60,000 bases of DNA from Symsagittifera roscoffensis. Its lineage: Eukaryota > Xenacoelomorpha > Acoela > Convolutidae. The translations under genes were made by a program, and so were the position numbers. Within the stretch, counting starts at the first letter, position 1; every line of letters starts with the position of its first letter. This document shows positions 11,177 through 20,971 of this stretch, in pieces. Location: positions 21,998,509 to 22,058,508 of the forward strand of contig NC_087064.1 in the NCBI RefSeq assembly GCF_963678635.1, read 5' to 3'. Below the pieces are notes generated by a model. It did no database searches. It had not been told where the DNA came from and was given only the letters and a program-made list of their open reading frames with translations.

Positions 11177-12868
11177 TTACACACATTTAGGAATTGAATC
11201 AACAAAGTCCCATACACAAGCCTTAAGTAGTGGGCAAAGTTTATTCAACACTGTTTTACAGTCTAGATTGAAGAAGTGTCTCGGGTTTTCAACTAAGCAG
11301 CATTCCTTCTCTATTTTTTCTGGAGTTTTAGGTCTGAAGAAAAACAAAATAGATAGTACAGAGATAATAACAAACAAAAGTCCCAAAAAAGTTAAAATAT
11401 TTTTATAGGAACCTGAAAACTCAAAAAAATTAAACATTTTAGCGACTGTTCCGATATTGTCAATTTGAATGTTTGATAGTCTTTCTCCCAAAACTATCAC
11501 TTCCGTTACTTGCTCCAAGGGAAATTGGAAAAACATGTCTAATCTCAAGCTTTCTCCACTAGGTTCTGGATAATGCAACTGTTCAGATGCATCCTGTAGT
11601 GAAGTCAAGTCGAAAACTAGAAAAAAGTGATTTTGATAATCTTCCAAAGGAAGAGCTGGAAAATCTTCGTTAAACTGCATTGCTTTCAATATGCCACGAT
11701 TATACGACAGATGCATATTAGCAGTTCCCCTCAGAGTTAATGAAGCGTGAATTACTTTCTTGAGAGATTAAAATCTTAATTTTTCGTAAGAAATTGAAAT
11801 ACATCCAATCAAAATTGCATGAATTTTTTGCATGAAGTTGTATCTAATGAAATAATTGCTCTTCCGCCCCCAATATTTCTAAGCTCTCTCAAATGAAATT
11901 CTTGATAATTGGAAGAATTTTTATGAAAAGATCCCGCAACAGCCGAATTTGTATTCATTGCAACAGCTATCCTTCTAATTGGGGCATTATTGAAAACATT
12001 TTCCTGAATAAACTGGTTTTGACGAGATGGAGTGATAAAGGTTCTTGCTATAGTTTCAATGTAATTGTAATGAGCAGGTTCCCTTTCCAGATTCCATTGC
12101 AAATATTGATGATTAGGTTCAGCTACTAAAATTTTTCTTGTAAACAGTGAAAAATCAGCAATTTTCAGACTAAAATTTGGATTATCAGACAGCATGTAAA
12201 AATTAGGTCTAGCTCGAGTTAGTTTGATTCGAACTTTGGTTTTTGACAGTAATAATTTTTCACAGGTAAACAAGTCAATGGCTAGCCTGACATAAAGTGA
12301 AAAAGTTATCCCTGATCCTAAAAAATTTGCTCTATCAGTGAACGGATACATATCAAATGCTTCCGGATATTCTTCAAAACTATACCCGTGACAAGCAAGT
12401 ATTCCTTTATAACTCAGCTGGCGAGTTGAATTTGTTCGATATTTGTGCTTTATGAGTATATAATCCAATTGCGTTGTAAACCATTGTATTATTTAAATAA
12501 ACTTCACAATTAGAGAATAGAGAATGTAGTAGATTGTTTACATACGTTAAGTAAGTTAGTGGTTCCTCATCTGAATCTTCCTCCAATTTTGCTTTATGTT
12601 CTGCTTTTTCTATTTTAAAAGCTTCAAACAATCGTCCTTTGAACAATTGAAGCTTTAAACTGAGGTGGATATCACGCATATCCAAATAAAGATTACTGTC
12701 CGTCTCAAATTTAAACTCAATACTGCTTTCATCTAGAGAAGTACTGGGAAATACTTCTTGTATGTTTGATGAAATTATTGTTTCCAAAACTGGGACTTTA
12801 TCAAAAATCTCCAAAAAAGAATTTGTAAAATCTCCGTACCGAAAATGACTACTTTGATTTACACTCAT
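11177..12868 (-). pseudogene. Maverick major capsid protein (double jelly-roll), frameshifted
   Basis: The main capsid building block starts at ATG 12868. The N-terminal half (12868 to about 12415) has the typical 'segment of beta strands then YVNNLLHSLFSNCEVYLN' layout of Polinton capsids. After a one-base frame change near 12415 it continues SYKGILACHGYSFEEYP, with DMYPFTDRANFLGSG and ELRNIGGGRAIISLDTTS, to 11809. The C-terminal jelly-roll follows from 11716 (LVFDLTSLQDA, LRLDMFFQFPL, VLGERL). The linker between 11809 and 11716 is not open in one frame and may be a small intron. A transmembrane segment follows the capsid end, as in the orphan copy. The length before the membrane segment, about 550 residues, suits the family. 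Confidence 0.8.
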
Positions 12869-12920
12869 TTTATCTTGTCAAAAATGTCTTTGCGAGAGCG
12901 ACTGATTTTTGAACTACTTT

Positions 12921-13209
12921 TTAGAGAATGGCTCTTCTTGTTTTACGCTTGGATTTCTTTTTTCCACCTCCCAACTGTTTTCGAACTGTTTTTGTTCCAA
13001 CATCTTTTGCAAATGTTTTGAGTTTTTTGCGTCCACTGACAACTTCTCCAATCTGCTCCGATTCTTTTTGCAGCTGGGTTTGTATATTTTTTAATGAAGG
13101 GAATTGCAGTTCTCCCAAGAGTTTGTGCAAGAGCACCAAAACCTCTTCCACGCTGTCTTGCATGTCCACGAAAAATAGGAAAATTAGCTGAACTTTGAGG
13201 AGCAACCAT
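12921..13209 (-). pseudogene. Small basic Maverick virion-type protein, frameshifted
   Basis: It starts at ATG 13209 (MVAPQSSANFPIFRGHARQRG) and ends in a very basic tail with GGGKKKSKRKTRR at 12921. A frame change lies around 13060-13080, where the reading passes from the PAAKRIGAD region to QIGEVVSGRKK. The composition is Arg/Lys/Gly-rich with a hydrophobic middle. The position between the two capsid genes suits a minor core or DNA-condensing protein like those in Polintons and adenoviruses. The function is inferred from position and charge only. Confidence 0.6.
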
Positions 13210-13226
13210 TTTGTATGAAGTATAAA

Positions 13227-14053
13227 TCAAAAACAATTATCCGAAAGCTTGCGAAACAAGAGAACAACTCGTGTAATTCCTACGGACACAAAAGGAATTT
13301 TTTCACCCGTAGTATCCCTTAGTTCTATTTTTATGCTGTGGAAAGACTTTTTTGATAATTTTTTAAATTGTAGATTTGTGAAGGACTGATAAATCATGTA
13401 CTGTCCTGTAGATATTATGTCTCCATTTTTTACTTTGGAAATGAAATGAATACAACGCAGTAAAGGAGTTTTGTATCGCCAACTATATTATATTCTATAA
13501 TATCACTATAAAACATTAGGGAATGTATTCTCATAAGGTCGTAAGAATACTGAGGGTAGTGGGGTCCTTTTCCTTTCATTATAACACCTGTTTGATTTTG
13601 TTCTAAATCACAACCAAAAATGTGACTCAAATCAGAACTTTGAATGATAAACACTGATTGATTCTCAGGTAAATGAATGGCAATTTTTTGTGTAATCTTA
13701 TCTACTGATACATAAACTCCGTTATATTCATGTTTCTGTGCACCTATAGGTTTTCGAATTTTGTCATTCACGGCTACAACTATATCAACATTACTTGGAT
13801 ACAATCCAGGTTCAATATGCATCGGTTGAATCTTTCTTTTTTCCTCAGGACTTTCTCGTCCATCTATGAAAGTAAACTTTCCCTCTGTAACGTTTTGGTA
13901 CAATGAAGGGTACGATGTTTCTGAAATAGCAACCTCCCATTCTCCTTTCAGATGTATTTGTTCCGGTAGAAAATTTGTAAAGGAACTAAGACTGTTATTC
14001 GGATAACAATGAAAAGAAGCATTAGAAACTAGCTCAAAAGTAAAAGAATCCAT
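13227..14053 (-). pseudogene. Maverick minor capsid (penton-like) protein, frameshifted
   Basis: The start is ATG 14053 (MDSFTFELVSNASFHCYPNN). The N-terminus matches the typical layout of Polinton penton proteins: a short beta strand, NASFHCYPNNSLSSFTNFLP, then 'L-x-GEWEVAISETSYPSLYQN'. The frame is broken near 13470. After it, a plausible continuation (KVKNGDIISTGQYMIYQSF, ending FRKLSDNCF) runs to TGA at 13227, giving about 275 codons. It should form the fivefold vertices with the major capsid protein. The adjacent basic protein starts 18 bases downstream, indicating a compact operon-like cluster. Confidence 0.7.
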
Positions 14054-14279
14054 GACAACTGATCGATAGAAATTCAATTTAAAAATTGACCTACCTTTAA
14101 TCTGAACATTTTCGCAGCTCTTTTTTTTAAAAATTTTCCCAGAACTTCTTCTTTTTCGAGATCTTTGATGATGTATGTTGGAGGTTTTTTATAGATATTG
14201 CCGAAATTTCGAAAATTTTGTCTATAAACTGTGGCTTGTATCCTTTTCGGAACGGAATATCATTTTTCGAAATTCAAAC

Positions 14280-15038
14280 TCAATAACCAATTTTGAATTT
14301 TGGTTTAGTATATTTCTTGAACGATTTGTTATACAATATTGATAAAAAATCACTGTTTTTCACATCTCTGGGACATTTTCCAATTGATCGATTTTTGCGA
14401 CAGTTCAATGTAGAAACAAATTGCTGCAATTTGGGGACAAATTTTTCAACATGATCTTCAATGTATCGATATACTATAAGTTTTAAAGACTGAATGGCTC
14501 TTTTTGGAAATGCAGCTTTCGTTTCACTCATTGTTGAGTAAATTTCAATGTCGTTCTCCTTGCAAAGTTTTTTAAAAGTTCCCCCATATTCTGTTCCTTT
14601 ATCAACCCAAATTTTTTCAGGAGTGTTTTTTCGAGAAATCAATTTTCTGAAAGCTTGTAAAATGTTTTTGGCATACTTTGTTTTCCTTGTTTGAACTCTG
14701 ACAAATCTCGAAAAAATATCTACAGCAATTAATAAATACTTGACTCCATTGTTTTGACTAGCTAACTTGTCTACAAAAGCCAAGTCGATACACCAGATTT
14801 AATTGATATATTTAGAAAACGCTTGAAATCTTCGAAAACACCTGATTGGTGGACCAAATTTTGTAAACGATGTCTTGGTTTGTAAAAATTTTTCTACTTT
14901 CTTTTTTGATAAACCACTCGCTTTACTCAAGTTTTGAATAGAACCGTACAAAGCTCTGCCTCTAGAATAAAATCTGTTTAGTCTTACCTCATCAGATTTT
15001 GAAAGGGATCCAAGTTCCTCTATCTTTTGCTTTGGCAT
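14280..15038 (-). pseudogene. Maverick retroviral-type integrase, broken
   Basis: The integrase joins the linear element ends into the host chromosome. The start is near 15038 (MPKQKIEELGSLSKSDEVRL). An N-terminal helical region (FYSRGRALYG, ASGLSKKKVEKFL) is followed by an RNase H-fold core: CIDLAFVDKLAS (first Asp), AVDIFSRFVRVQ, then IWVDKGTEYGG (second Asp). A TAA nonsense codon interrupts the sequence just before IWCIDLAF; a CAA-to-TAA change would explain it. At the expected catalytic Glu, 33 residues after the second Asp, I read Lys (AAFPKRAIQSLK), which would be inactivating. The end is at 14280. It overlaps the upstream gene end by about 45 bases in another frame. Confidence 0.8.
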
Positions 15039-15342
15039 TTTTAATAATAACAAGTTTAGGAGGAAATTGAGTTGCTTCCAAAATAGTAAAGTAAATATCC
15101 GGAAAATTGATATTTTTTCGCTTTAGTGCACACACAAAGTCTACAATAGATTCTTTTGTATCTCGATAATATAATATAATATTGTCTGACTGGCTGAGTT
15201 TAATTCCAGGAGAATTCAAAATTAAATCAATGATGTGCTTATTTTTGCTCGTTTTCAACCTCGCATTTACAGCACTGTAAACAAAATCAAATTTTTTTGG
15301 TACAATCTCATCTTTTTCTTGCTTTTGTTGCAATTTTTGTTT
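14992..15342 (-). CDS. Unrecognised Maverick protein upstream of integrase
   Basis: This is an open frame of about 116 codons ending in the stop at 14992. It overlaps the integrase start. Visible are KKFDFVYSAVNARL, SDNIILYYRDTKESIVDFVCALKRKNINFPD, and a C-terminus with KLVIIKNAKAKDRGTW. No ATG begins the frame, and a TGA lies just upstream at 15343-15345, so the true 5' exon or start is missing or damaged. I do not recognise the family. Its place between ATPase and integrase suggests a conserved small Maverick protein. Confidence 0.5.
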   Translation of the reverse strand, partial: KQKLQQKQEKDEIVPKKFDFVYSAVNARLKTSKNKHIIDLILNSPGIKLSQSDNIILYYRDTKESIVDFVCALKRKNINFPDIYFTILEATQFPPKLVIIKNAKAKDRGTWIPFKI

Positions 15343-15468
15343 TCATGGAAGTGTACTTTGTGATTGACAAACTGAGTACGGAATTAAAACAAACTGTTCC
15401 ATACTATGTCAATCGTTTAATGACAAAAGGGGTGATGATAGATATCAATTGTAACCCTTTAGTTGAAC

Positions 15469-15696
15469 TTAAAATAATTCTTCTTTTGTGTAGAGGAGTT
15501 CTTTTTGTGTTAGTTCTGAAATTTCTTTTCGATATTTTACTACGTCTTCTTTCCGAAGATCTCGAAGCTCTCCTCTTAATAGGTTTACTAAACACTGGCT
15601 CAGAAACTGAATGAAATCTTCTGGGCAATTGAGAATGAATTGTTTTCGAAGCCTTAGGGTTTTTGAAATATTGGGAGAATAGAGACGTATTGTGTA
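15469..15696 (-). pseudogene. Continuation of the ATPase frame past a TAG
   Basis: After the ATPase ends FLDD-TAG, the same frame stays open for about 75 codons (YTIRLYSPNISK, then EDFIQFLSQCLVNLLRGELRDL and a Lys/Glu-rich end) to TAA at 15469. A second frame over the same DNA is Arg/Ser-rich (SEPVFSKPIKRRASRSSERRRS). One of them is the genuine C-terminal tail or a small separate gene. I cannot say which, because an indel may lie near 15650. Confidence 0.4.
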
Positions 15697-16346
15697 CTAA
15701 TCGTCCAAAAACTTTGTCTCTATTCCAGCTGGTAAATAAAATTTTGTTGAAGCTGACCCACTATTAGAGCAATACTTAAGTGAATCAACTGTTTTTGGGG
15801 TTAAATCAATAAGTAAATGACCATAGGGAACGGATGTTGCATCTTGATACCACTCTTTCAATTGAGATCCTAGACCTAGTTGTTGACTTAATGTATTTAT
15901 TTGTAAAACATCCCTCGGCGACTTGAACAAGACTATGTGTGTATTTTGTAACTCTACATCTCTTACTAATTTGCTTTGATGAAATAAATTGTGTTTGATG
16001 TATATTGTATTCAGTCGTCTGTGTCTCCCAGCTGTAGCAATGTTTACAAATTATTTGGAATTTGAAATAGCTTTACAAGAATTATCAAATATAAGCAAAT
16101 GTTTAGTTCCATTATTAGGAAGATTTTCAACAAGTCAAACTCTACTCCTTGGATAAATTTAAGGTTTTTTCTTCGCATTTGACTATAAAGAGGTTGATAA
16201 TGTTGATAAGAAATTCAAATTTTGTCGAATGCTGGTTGAAAAGTATCAATTTTTAACCAATCAAAAATAGGATGAAACTTTCCAGATCCACTTGGTCCAA
16301 CTAGGGAAATAAAAGTTCGTTCTTTGGTAGATATTATTTTATTCAT
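15697..16346 (-). pseudogene. Maverick genome-packaging ATPase (FtsK/HerA type), broken
   Basis: This P-loop ATPase would pump DNA into the capsid. The likely start is ATG 16346 (MNKIISTKERTFISLVGP). Walker A reads GPSGSGKF, with Phe where Thr or Ser normally follows the Lys. After FQPAFDKI a TGA interrupts. Then YQHYQPLYSQM, and in a shifted frame the Walker B strand LLIFDNSC. An 'ATAGRHRRLNTIYIKHNLFH' sensor-like region and FKSPRDVLQINTLSQQLGLG follow, ending FLDD at 15697. The order and spacing are those of Polinton ATPases. There is at least one nonsense codon and two frame changes (about 16100 and 16000). Confidence 0.8.
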
Positions 16347-16683
16347 AGCTTTGGAGAAGGTAGAATATAACCGACTGTACTTGATAAGATAGCTACCCAA
16401 ACTTTTATTTCTTCACATGTTGTGGATAACATAATTCGAACGATTGCACATACTAGCATCAAAACTATAACAAAAAATTGGCACAAAAAACTAAAAGAGA
16501 TCCATTACATGTACGTCCAAACAATTTCCATTATTTTCGTTCATGATTTTCTTCATCAAAAACAAAATTTCCTAAGTTTACAGGCTTGTCACATTGGTCG
16601 ACCATCCTTACTCTAAAAACACAAAAGTGACAATGAAATTTAATTAAAGTTTGAAAATGGTAGTACATTAAGATTAATATAAT
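16347..16683. other. Short spacer, no gene supported
   Basis: This is about 340 bp between the ATPase and the exonuclease-like gene. A plus-strand frame of 64 codons (16422-16616) is AT-rich, has no recognisable motif and runs against the gene block, so I do not call it. Confidence 0.4.
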
Positions 16684-17153
16684 TTACAATTTGTTAAAAA
16701 AACATCGAGTCCATGTTCCGGATGCAAATACTTTTTTTTCTGCACAGTGAAGAGTTTTTGCATGACAAAATTGGTAGTCGCTACAGCTCCAATCGTATTC
16801 TTCATTATTGAATATCAAAAACTGAACTTTAGGGCAAGCGTAGTCTTCCAAATTAATAATCTTTGTTTCCAAAAACTCTGACAGAATCTTACATTTCTCG
16901 TAACCTTTTGCAAAAATTCCGTTACTGTGGCTTCTAAGTTTTTCAATATTTTTTCAAGTTCAGTATATTTTTCGTAACCACTGCTCCAGTTGATTCCATG
17001 AAGATGCTGTAAACACCAAAAAGATTGGGATGTTGGTTTGAATTTTTTGGGAGGAAGAAAGGAATATCCTACAGTTTGCCCATCCTTATAATTTCCTAAT
17101 TCTTTCACTATTTTGTTTTCAATACATTCAATATCCAAAACAACTAAACTCAT
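16684..17153 (-). pseudogene. Maverick-associated exonuclease-like (RNase H-fold?) protein, frameshifted
   Basis: It starts at ATG 17153 with MSLVVLDIECIENKIVKELG; the D-x-E near the N-terminus resembles an exonuclease I strand. It continues with PTSQSFWCLQHLHGINWSSG. After a frame change near 16900 it reads ETKIINLEDYACPK, WSCSDYQFCHAKTLHCAE with clustered Cys/His, and ends at 16684. The pattern (D-x-E strand, 'HLHGI-W-S-G', a late 'NLED', a C-terminal CxxxxxCH) matches a widespread transposon-associated protein I recall from Polintons and related animal elements. Nuclease activity is inferred, not shown. Confidence 0.5.
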
Positions 17154-17194
17154 TCTGTTAACTGTTTTCTCTGGAGTTTTTTTGGTTAAAATGA

Positions 17195-17582
17195 TTAACA
17201 ATGAAACAAAGCATACACTGATGAAGCAAATATTTTAAAATAAAAACAGAAAAATAATCCAGTCACGTGACCAAGAAAGCCTGAACTGGGGAGACTAGGT
17301 GCAACATAACAATACCCAGGTCCTTTTTTCGTAGTAGATTTCACAGATCCAGCAGAGTCATGTAGAAGGAATTGCATGTAGTCTAAAACTTTTGGATTTT
17401 GCAAAAAAATAATATATACAGAAATTTCTGTATCCAATTAGTCCTCCAAAAGAAAATTTTTGGTCCATTTCTTTTAAACTTATGTCCGGATCCAAAACAA
17501 TGCAGGTAGAAAGAAACACTTTTTTCTTTTTGTATTTGATGAGAAATCTTTTTAGATTTTCATTCAAAATCTGTACGTTCAT
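17195..17582 (-). pseudogene. Unrecognised Maverick protein, frameshifted
   Basis: It starts at ATG 17582, overlapping the stop region of the upstream gene by about 22 bases. The first frame (MNVQILNENLKRFL, STCIVLDPDISLKEMDQKFS) passes by a one-base change near 17430 into a second frame (DTEISVYIIFLQNPKVLDY, GPGYCYVAPSLPSSGFLGH). It ends in a hydrophobic, possibly membrane-spanning tail. I do not know the family. The tight overlap with its neighbour suggests co-transcription. Confidence 0.45.
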
Positions 17583-17988
17583 TTTCTATAGTGCATTCGT
17601 CAATAATGATGCAAGATTTTTTGAAGGTCTCTACATAACCTAGTAATGAAGGAAGCATATCGAGTAATTTATCATATTCTTCTCTTTGTAGTTGTAAAGA
17701 TTGATTATTTTTCCATTGATTTCCATTTCTGCGATATTCTACACTTTCTACATTTTTGGTATCGGATCTGTATCCTATGTTAATTTTTCTTCTACCATTA
17801 TGCAGAATCCACTCAAAATGAGATATTTGTGAGTCTACATCCAAGTTCTGCAAGTTTCGTAAATTTTGTGATTCTATAATTGTTAGTGGAGTTTTTTGGG
17901 ATTTTTCTTCAAGAACAATATAAAAAAGTCCCAATTTATTGTGAAGTTTTAAAATTAAATTTCTTGAAAAGCCAATATTCCAACTCAT
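17560..17988 (-). CDS. Unrecognised Maverick protein, possible ssDNA-binding fold
   Basis: The ATG at 17988 starts MSWNIGFSRNLILKLHNKLG. It contains FEWILHNGRRKINIGYRS, a basic middle and LQLQREEYDKLLDMLPSLLGY, then KKSCIIIDECTIENE, and ends at 17560. The 'beta strands, then basic stretch, then L-x-x-E-E-Y-x-K-L-L' order recalls PC4-like single-stranded DNA binders. The CIIIDE string looks like a Walker B strand, but no P-loop is present, so I do not read it as an ATPase. It is one of the few Maverick frames without an internal stop. Confidence 0.45.
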   Translation of the reverse strand: MSWNIGFSRNLILKLHNKLGLFYIVLEEKSQKTPLTIIESQNLRNLQNLDVDSQISHFEWILHNGRRKINIGYRSDTKNVESVEYRRNGNQWKNNQSLQLQREEYDKLLDMLPSLLGYVETFKKSCIIIDECTIENERTDFE

Positions 17989-18071
17989 ACTGTTCAACAC
18001 CACTACTAAATGAAAAATGATTTTGAGGATAAATAGTTAAATTTCAAGACAAAAAACATAAATAACACAAT

Positions 18072-18640
18072 TTATTGTACATTACAGTTCTCAACAAACA
18101 TAAAATCTCCCAAAATTCGGGACAGTTCTTTGAATTCGTTCAAAGTATAGTTGACATAGGCAACTTGTTTCATTGCTTCAATCTCTTTTGCGGTGAACAG
18201 TCGAATCTGAATGTAGGGAGGTCTGTTAACATTGTACTTCTTGATCGGGACACAAACTTGTCTTCTATTGTAAGTTGCTATGTCATACACTTTGTTGCAG
18301 TTGGCAAGCTCATGATCCATAATTGATTCCTTGTCAGAAGTGAGTTCCAATATAGGAACGAGTCCAAGGCTTTCAGCATCGTGAATAACAGTATTTCTAA
18401 TTGCCGAGATTGCCTCTCCTTTTTTTTCACCAAGATAAACTTGCTGTCTTTTTTCGAGTTGTTCCAACTCATTTTTCTTGAATAGTTGAAAGCAGGGTTC
18501 AAACTAATTTTTCCCCTTGCAGGATTTTTGGGACGAAGCAAATCTCCCAATTCTTGTTTGATTTTTTGAGAATTCAATAGAATTGGGAAAAGTGTCTTTT
18601 CTTGAGTACATTTTTCAATAGGCGAACAGATTGATCAGAT
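18072..18640 (-). pseudogene. Maverick protein, possibly PC4-like ssDNA-binding, frameshifted
   Basis: The frame is open from about 18640. It reads KIKQELGDLLRPKNPARGKI, then passes by a one-base change near 18480 into NELEQLEKRQQVYLGEKKGEAIS and runs to the stop at 18072. The C-terminal part (RRQVCVPIKKYNVNRPPYIQ, then AYVNYTLNEFKEL) resembles the strand-strand-helix layout of PC4-type DNA binders, and the N-terminal part is a short coiled coil. An upstream GTAAGT donor on the minus strand near 18705-18710, directly after an ATGG, suggests a tiny first exon. The function is inferred and weak. Confidence 0.45.
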
Positions 18641-19687
18641 GAAGAGAAATGAGAGAAATGATTTTGAGATTAAATGAAATTGGAAGTAAACAAATGAGTC
18701 ATTCACTTACCCATCAAAGGAAATAGAACTATAATTGGAATTTTTGAGTGAAATTTTCAAATATGGAATTGTGTAGGTGTTAGTGTTCCTATATAAATCC
18801 ACAATTCTCTGCAAAAATCATTGTTCCAGAAGGCTGCAGCTGTGTGTCAAGCTCTTCCCAGCTTTTATTCAGAATATTGTCAAAAATCGCAATTTATTTC
18901 CGTTTCCAGTGATTTTTACGAAAAATAAATAGTTACCAATAATTTTTGTGTCTCTAGATTTCTGAAAAAGTATCAAAGGGGGACCCTTTGGGTCGGCAGG
19001 GGGTCAAATCCCTGAGGAAGGGGGGGGGGCATCAAACCCACCCCCCCCCCCCCCCCCCCCCTAAATCCACCCCTGGTCTCTACCCACAATTCTTACTGTT
19101 CTTTGGAAAATTGTAAGTTCCACATACTTCTGATTGGTTCATCTTTCAATCAAATTTTACAACGATTGGGTAATTTTCATTTCGCATACCAATTTATCGA
19201 TTGTGTTTACACTCTGTACAAATACAGATTTTATTCGAATGTTATTTCATTATTTGGCGAAGTTTTCAATCAACTTGTCCGCGCTGTTGATCACAATTTG
19301 AAATGGAAAGGAGCAGAAAAAAAAGCCAAGTGTTGCAAAGAAAAGACTATTACGCGAAAAATTCAAACGTCACTATTTATGTTCTAACCAGAAACTAGCT
19401 TCCACACAAACTATTGGTTCAGCTTATTAGAAAGAGTTCGTAAAGTCTAAAACTCAAAATTTGAACCTGATAGCTAAAAATAATTGACTGTTTTATTGAT
19501 GGTTATGGATTTGTAAATAGTGATCATGTCAATTTTTCAATTAAAAACTTTTGATAATCCATCTATTTTCTCTCATATGATTACGAAATTACCAAAAATT
19601 ACCGAACAAAAACTCACCATTGTCAAAAAATCAGCAAACACTTAAGAAAGATGTAATATTTCTTTTGATTTTCAAAAAGTTGCGAAA
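18641..19687. other. Maverick spacer with a poly-G/poly-C repeat end, no gene supported
   Basis: It contains TATAAAT near 18791 and a G-run then a C-run of about 21 bases (19041-19061) followed by CTAAATCCACCCCTGG. A matching poly-C plus CTAAATCCGCCCC junction lies at about 52914-52955, so this is probably the 3' end of an inserted dispersed repeat. A plus-strand frame at 19103-19387 (94 codons, no ATG at its start) has mildly protein-like composition, but I cannot assign it. Confidence 0.4.
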
Positions 19688-20305
19688 AATGTTTCAGTTT
19701 TTTTGACAAGTCGCAAAAAGTGTTTGACTTTTTTAACAAGATGCGAAAAGTGTTTCAATTTTTTCCTACAAATGCGAAAAGTGTTTCACTTTTTTCGACA
19801 AAATGCAAAAATTGTTTTACTTTTTTCGATAAAATGCGAAAAGAGTTTCAATTTTTTTTTGACAAGATGCAAAAAGTGTTTTACATTTTTCAATAAAATG
19901 CAAAGTGTTTCAAATTTTTTGACAAAATGCGGAAAGTGATTCACTGTTTTCAATACAATGCGAAAAGTGGTTCAATTTTTTTGACAAGATGCGAAAAGTG
20001 TTTCACTTTTTTCGACAAAATGCAAAGAGTGTTTTACTTTTTTCAATAAAATGCGAAAAGTGTTTCAATTTTTTTAACAAGATGCGGAAAGTGATTCACT
20101 GTTTTCAATACAATGCGAAAAGTGGTTCAATATTTTTGACAAGATGCGAAAAGTAATTCACTTTTTTTGACAAAATGCAAAGAGTGTTTTACTTTTTTCG
20201 ATAAAATAGGAAAAGTGTTTTACTTTTTTGGATAAAAATCGAAAAGTGTTTCAATTTTTTCTACAAAGTGCTAAAAGGTTGTGAGTTTTTTGACAAGATG
20301 CAAAA
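19688..20305 (+). repeat. Minisatellite of about 18 units of 33-36 bp
   Basis: The tandem array has the consensus GACAARATGCGAAAAGTGTTTCA followed by a T-run. Units alternate in the bases after GTGTT (CAAT, CACT, ACT) and before ATGC (GACAAG, AATAAA, GATAAA). A higher-order pair occurs: 'gcggaaagtgattcactgttttcaatacaatgcgaaaagtggttcaat' appears twice (about 19930 and 20085). Any reading frame through it is a by-product of the repeat. Confidence 0.9.
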
Positions 20306-20535
20306 ACCATTAGGTAACTTTTTACTTGTGTACAACTTTTCTAGTGTTTTTCTGAATATGTTTGCGAAAATTATCCGAGTTTCTTAACATAGTTCAGAGC
20401 TCTGAATTAAAATCTAATTGTTTTTTAATGGTTTACCCTGAACCTCTCATCTATTCTCATAACTAAAATGAAATTGAAGGAACTAATTAATTACAGAAAA
20501 CAAAGTCAATACCAAACATTTATTTACAAAAACGT

Positions 20536-20971
20536 TTAATCAAAGAGCTGTCGAGCAGCAGAAGAGTTCTGGAGGTTCTCTTTAGAACGCAGAGCTGGAC
20601 GTTCCATTGCGGGTGGATATTGTGGAGGAGTGTTTTGAGGAGTCATTGTTTCTGAGAAACCCTCATCTTCATCTATTGTGATGGGGTTTTTGGCTGATCC
20701 TGCTTCCTCCCACGGAAAGAGAAAGTCGTCGACTGGTTGAGCTACAAATTGTGAGTCAGTAATCTCGGGGTAGTTCATTCCCACATGATCAGAAACTTCC
20801 TCCAGCATTTGCATTGTTCCAAGTTGGTTCTCTGTGATGCCAGACTTGGATTGGGATGTCCATTTGTGCCAGAAAAACTCTAGAGACTGTTTCTCGCAGT
20901 TGAATTTGTACTAGATCAGGTGAAAATTCTACAGAGTATATGAGATTGCTGTTTTGCACTGAGAAGATCAT
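20536..20971 (-). pseudogene. Unrecognised acidic Maverick protein, frameshifted
   Basis: It starts at ATG 20971 (MIFSVQNSNLIYSVEFSPDL). A one-base frame change near 20830 leads to QMLEEVSDHVGMNYPEITD and a disordered acidic, Pro-rich C-terminus with NPITIDEDEGFSE, ending ARQLFD at 20536. The string ITIDEDE matches the hydrophobic-plus-acidic pattern of a SUMO-interacting motif, which would suit contact with host nuclear proteins; this is inference. The family is not recognised. Confidence 0.45.

Larger units (their letters stand above)
8258..11824. repeat. Tandem duplication of capsid C-terminus and protease unit (2 copies plus a stub)
   Basis: Unit 1 (about 8258-9966) and unit 2 (about 9967-11689) are about 1.71-1.72 kb each and highly similar by eye. 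A third partial copy at 11690-11824 is where the intact capsid gene joins the array. Each unit starts in 'CCACGATTATA(T/C)GACAG'. The breakpoint occurs at AATTGCATGAA: after it, units 1 and 2 continue CTTTTCATTGG, while the stub continues TTTTTTGCATG into the capsid N-terminal part. Both units share the same protease frameshift, so the gene was already damaged when the duplication occurred, or the change is tolerated. Confidence 0.9.

Noticed and set aside
12909-13191. Plus-strand frames over the basic Maverick protein
   Set aside because: Antisense to a gene recognised by composition and position; no independent support.
17605-17625. CIIIDE read as a Walker B motif and the gene as a second ATPase
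   Set aside because: No P-loop upstream; the true packaging ATPase with both Walker motifs is at 15697-16346.
19703-19939. Plus-strand frame with repeated Cys-Glu-Lys-Cys and Phe runs
   Set aside because: It is the minisatellite read in one frame; the repeat period nearly divisible by three keeps it open.
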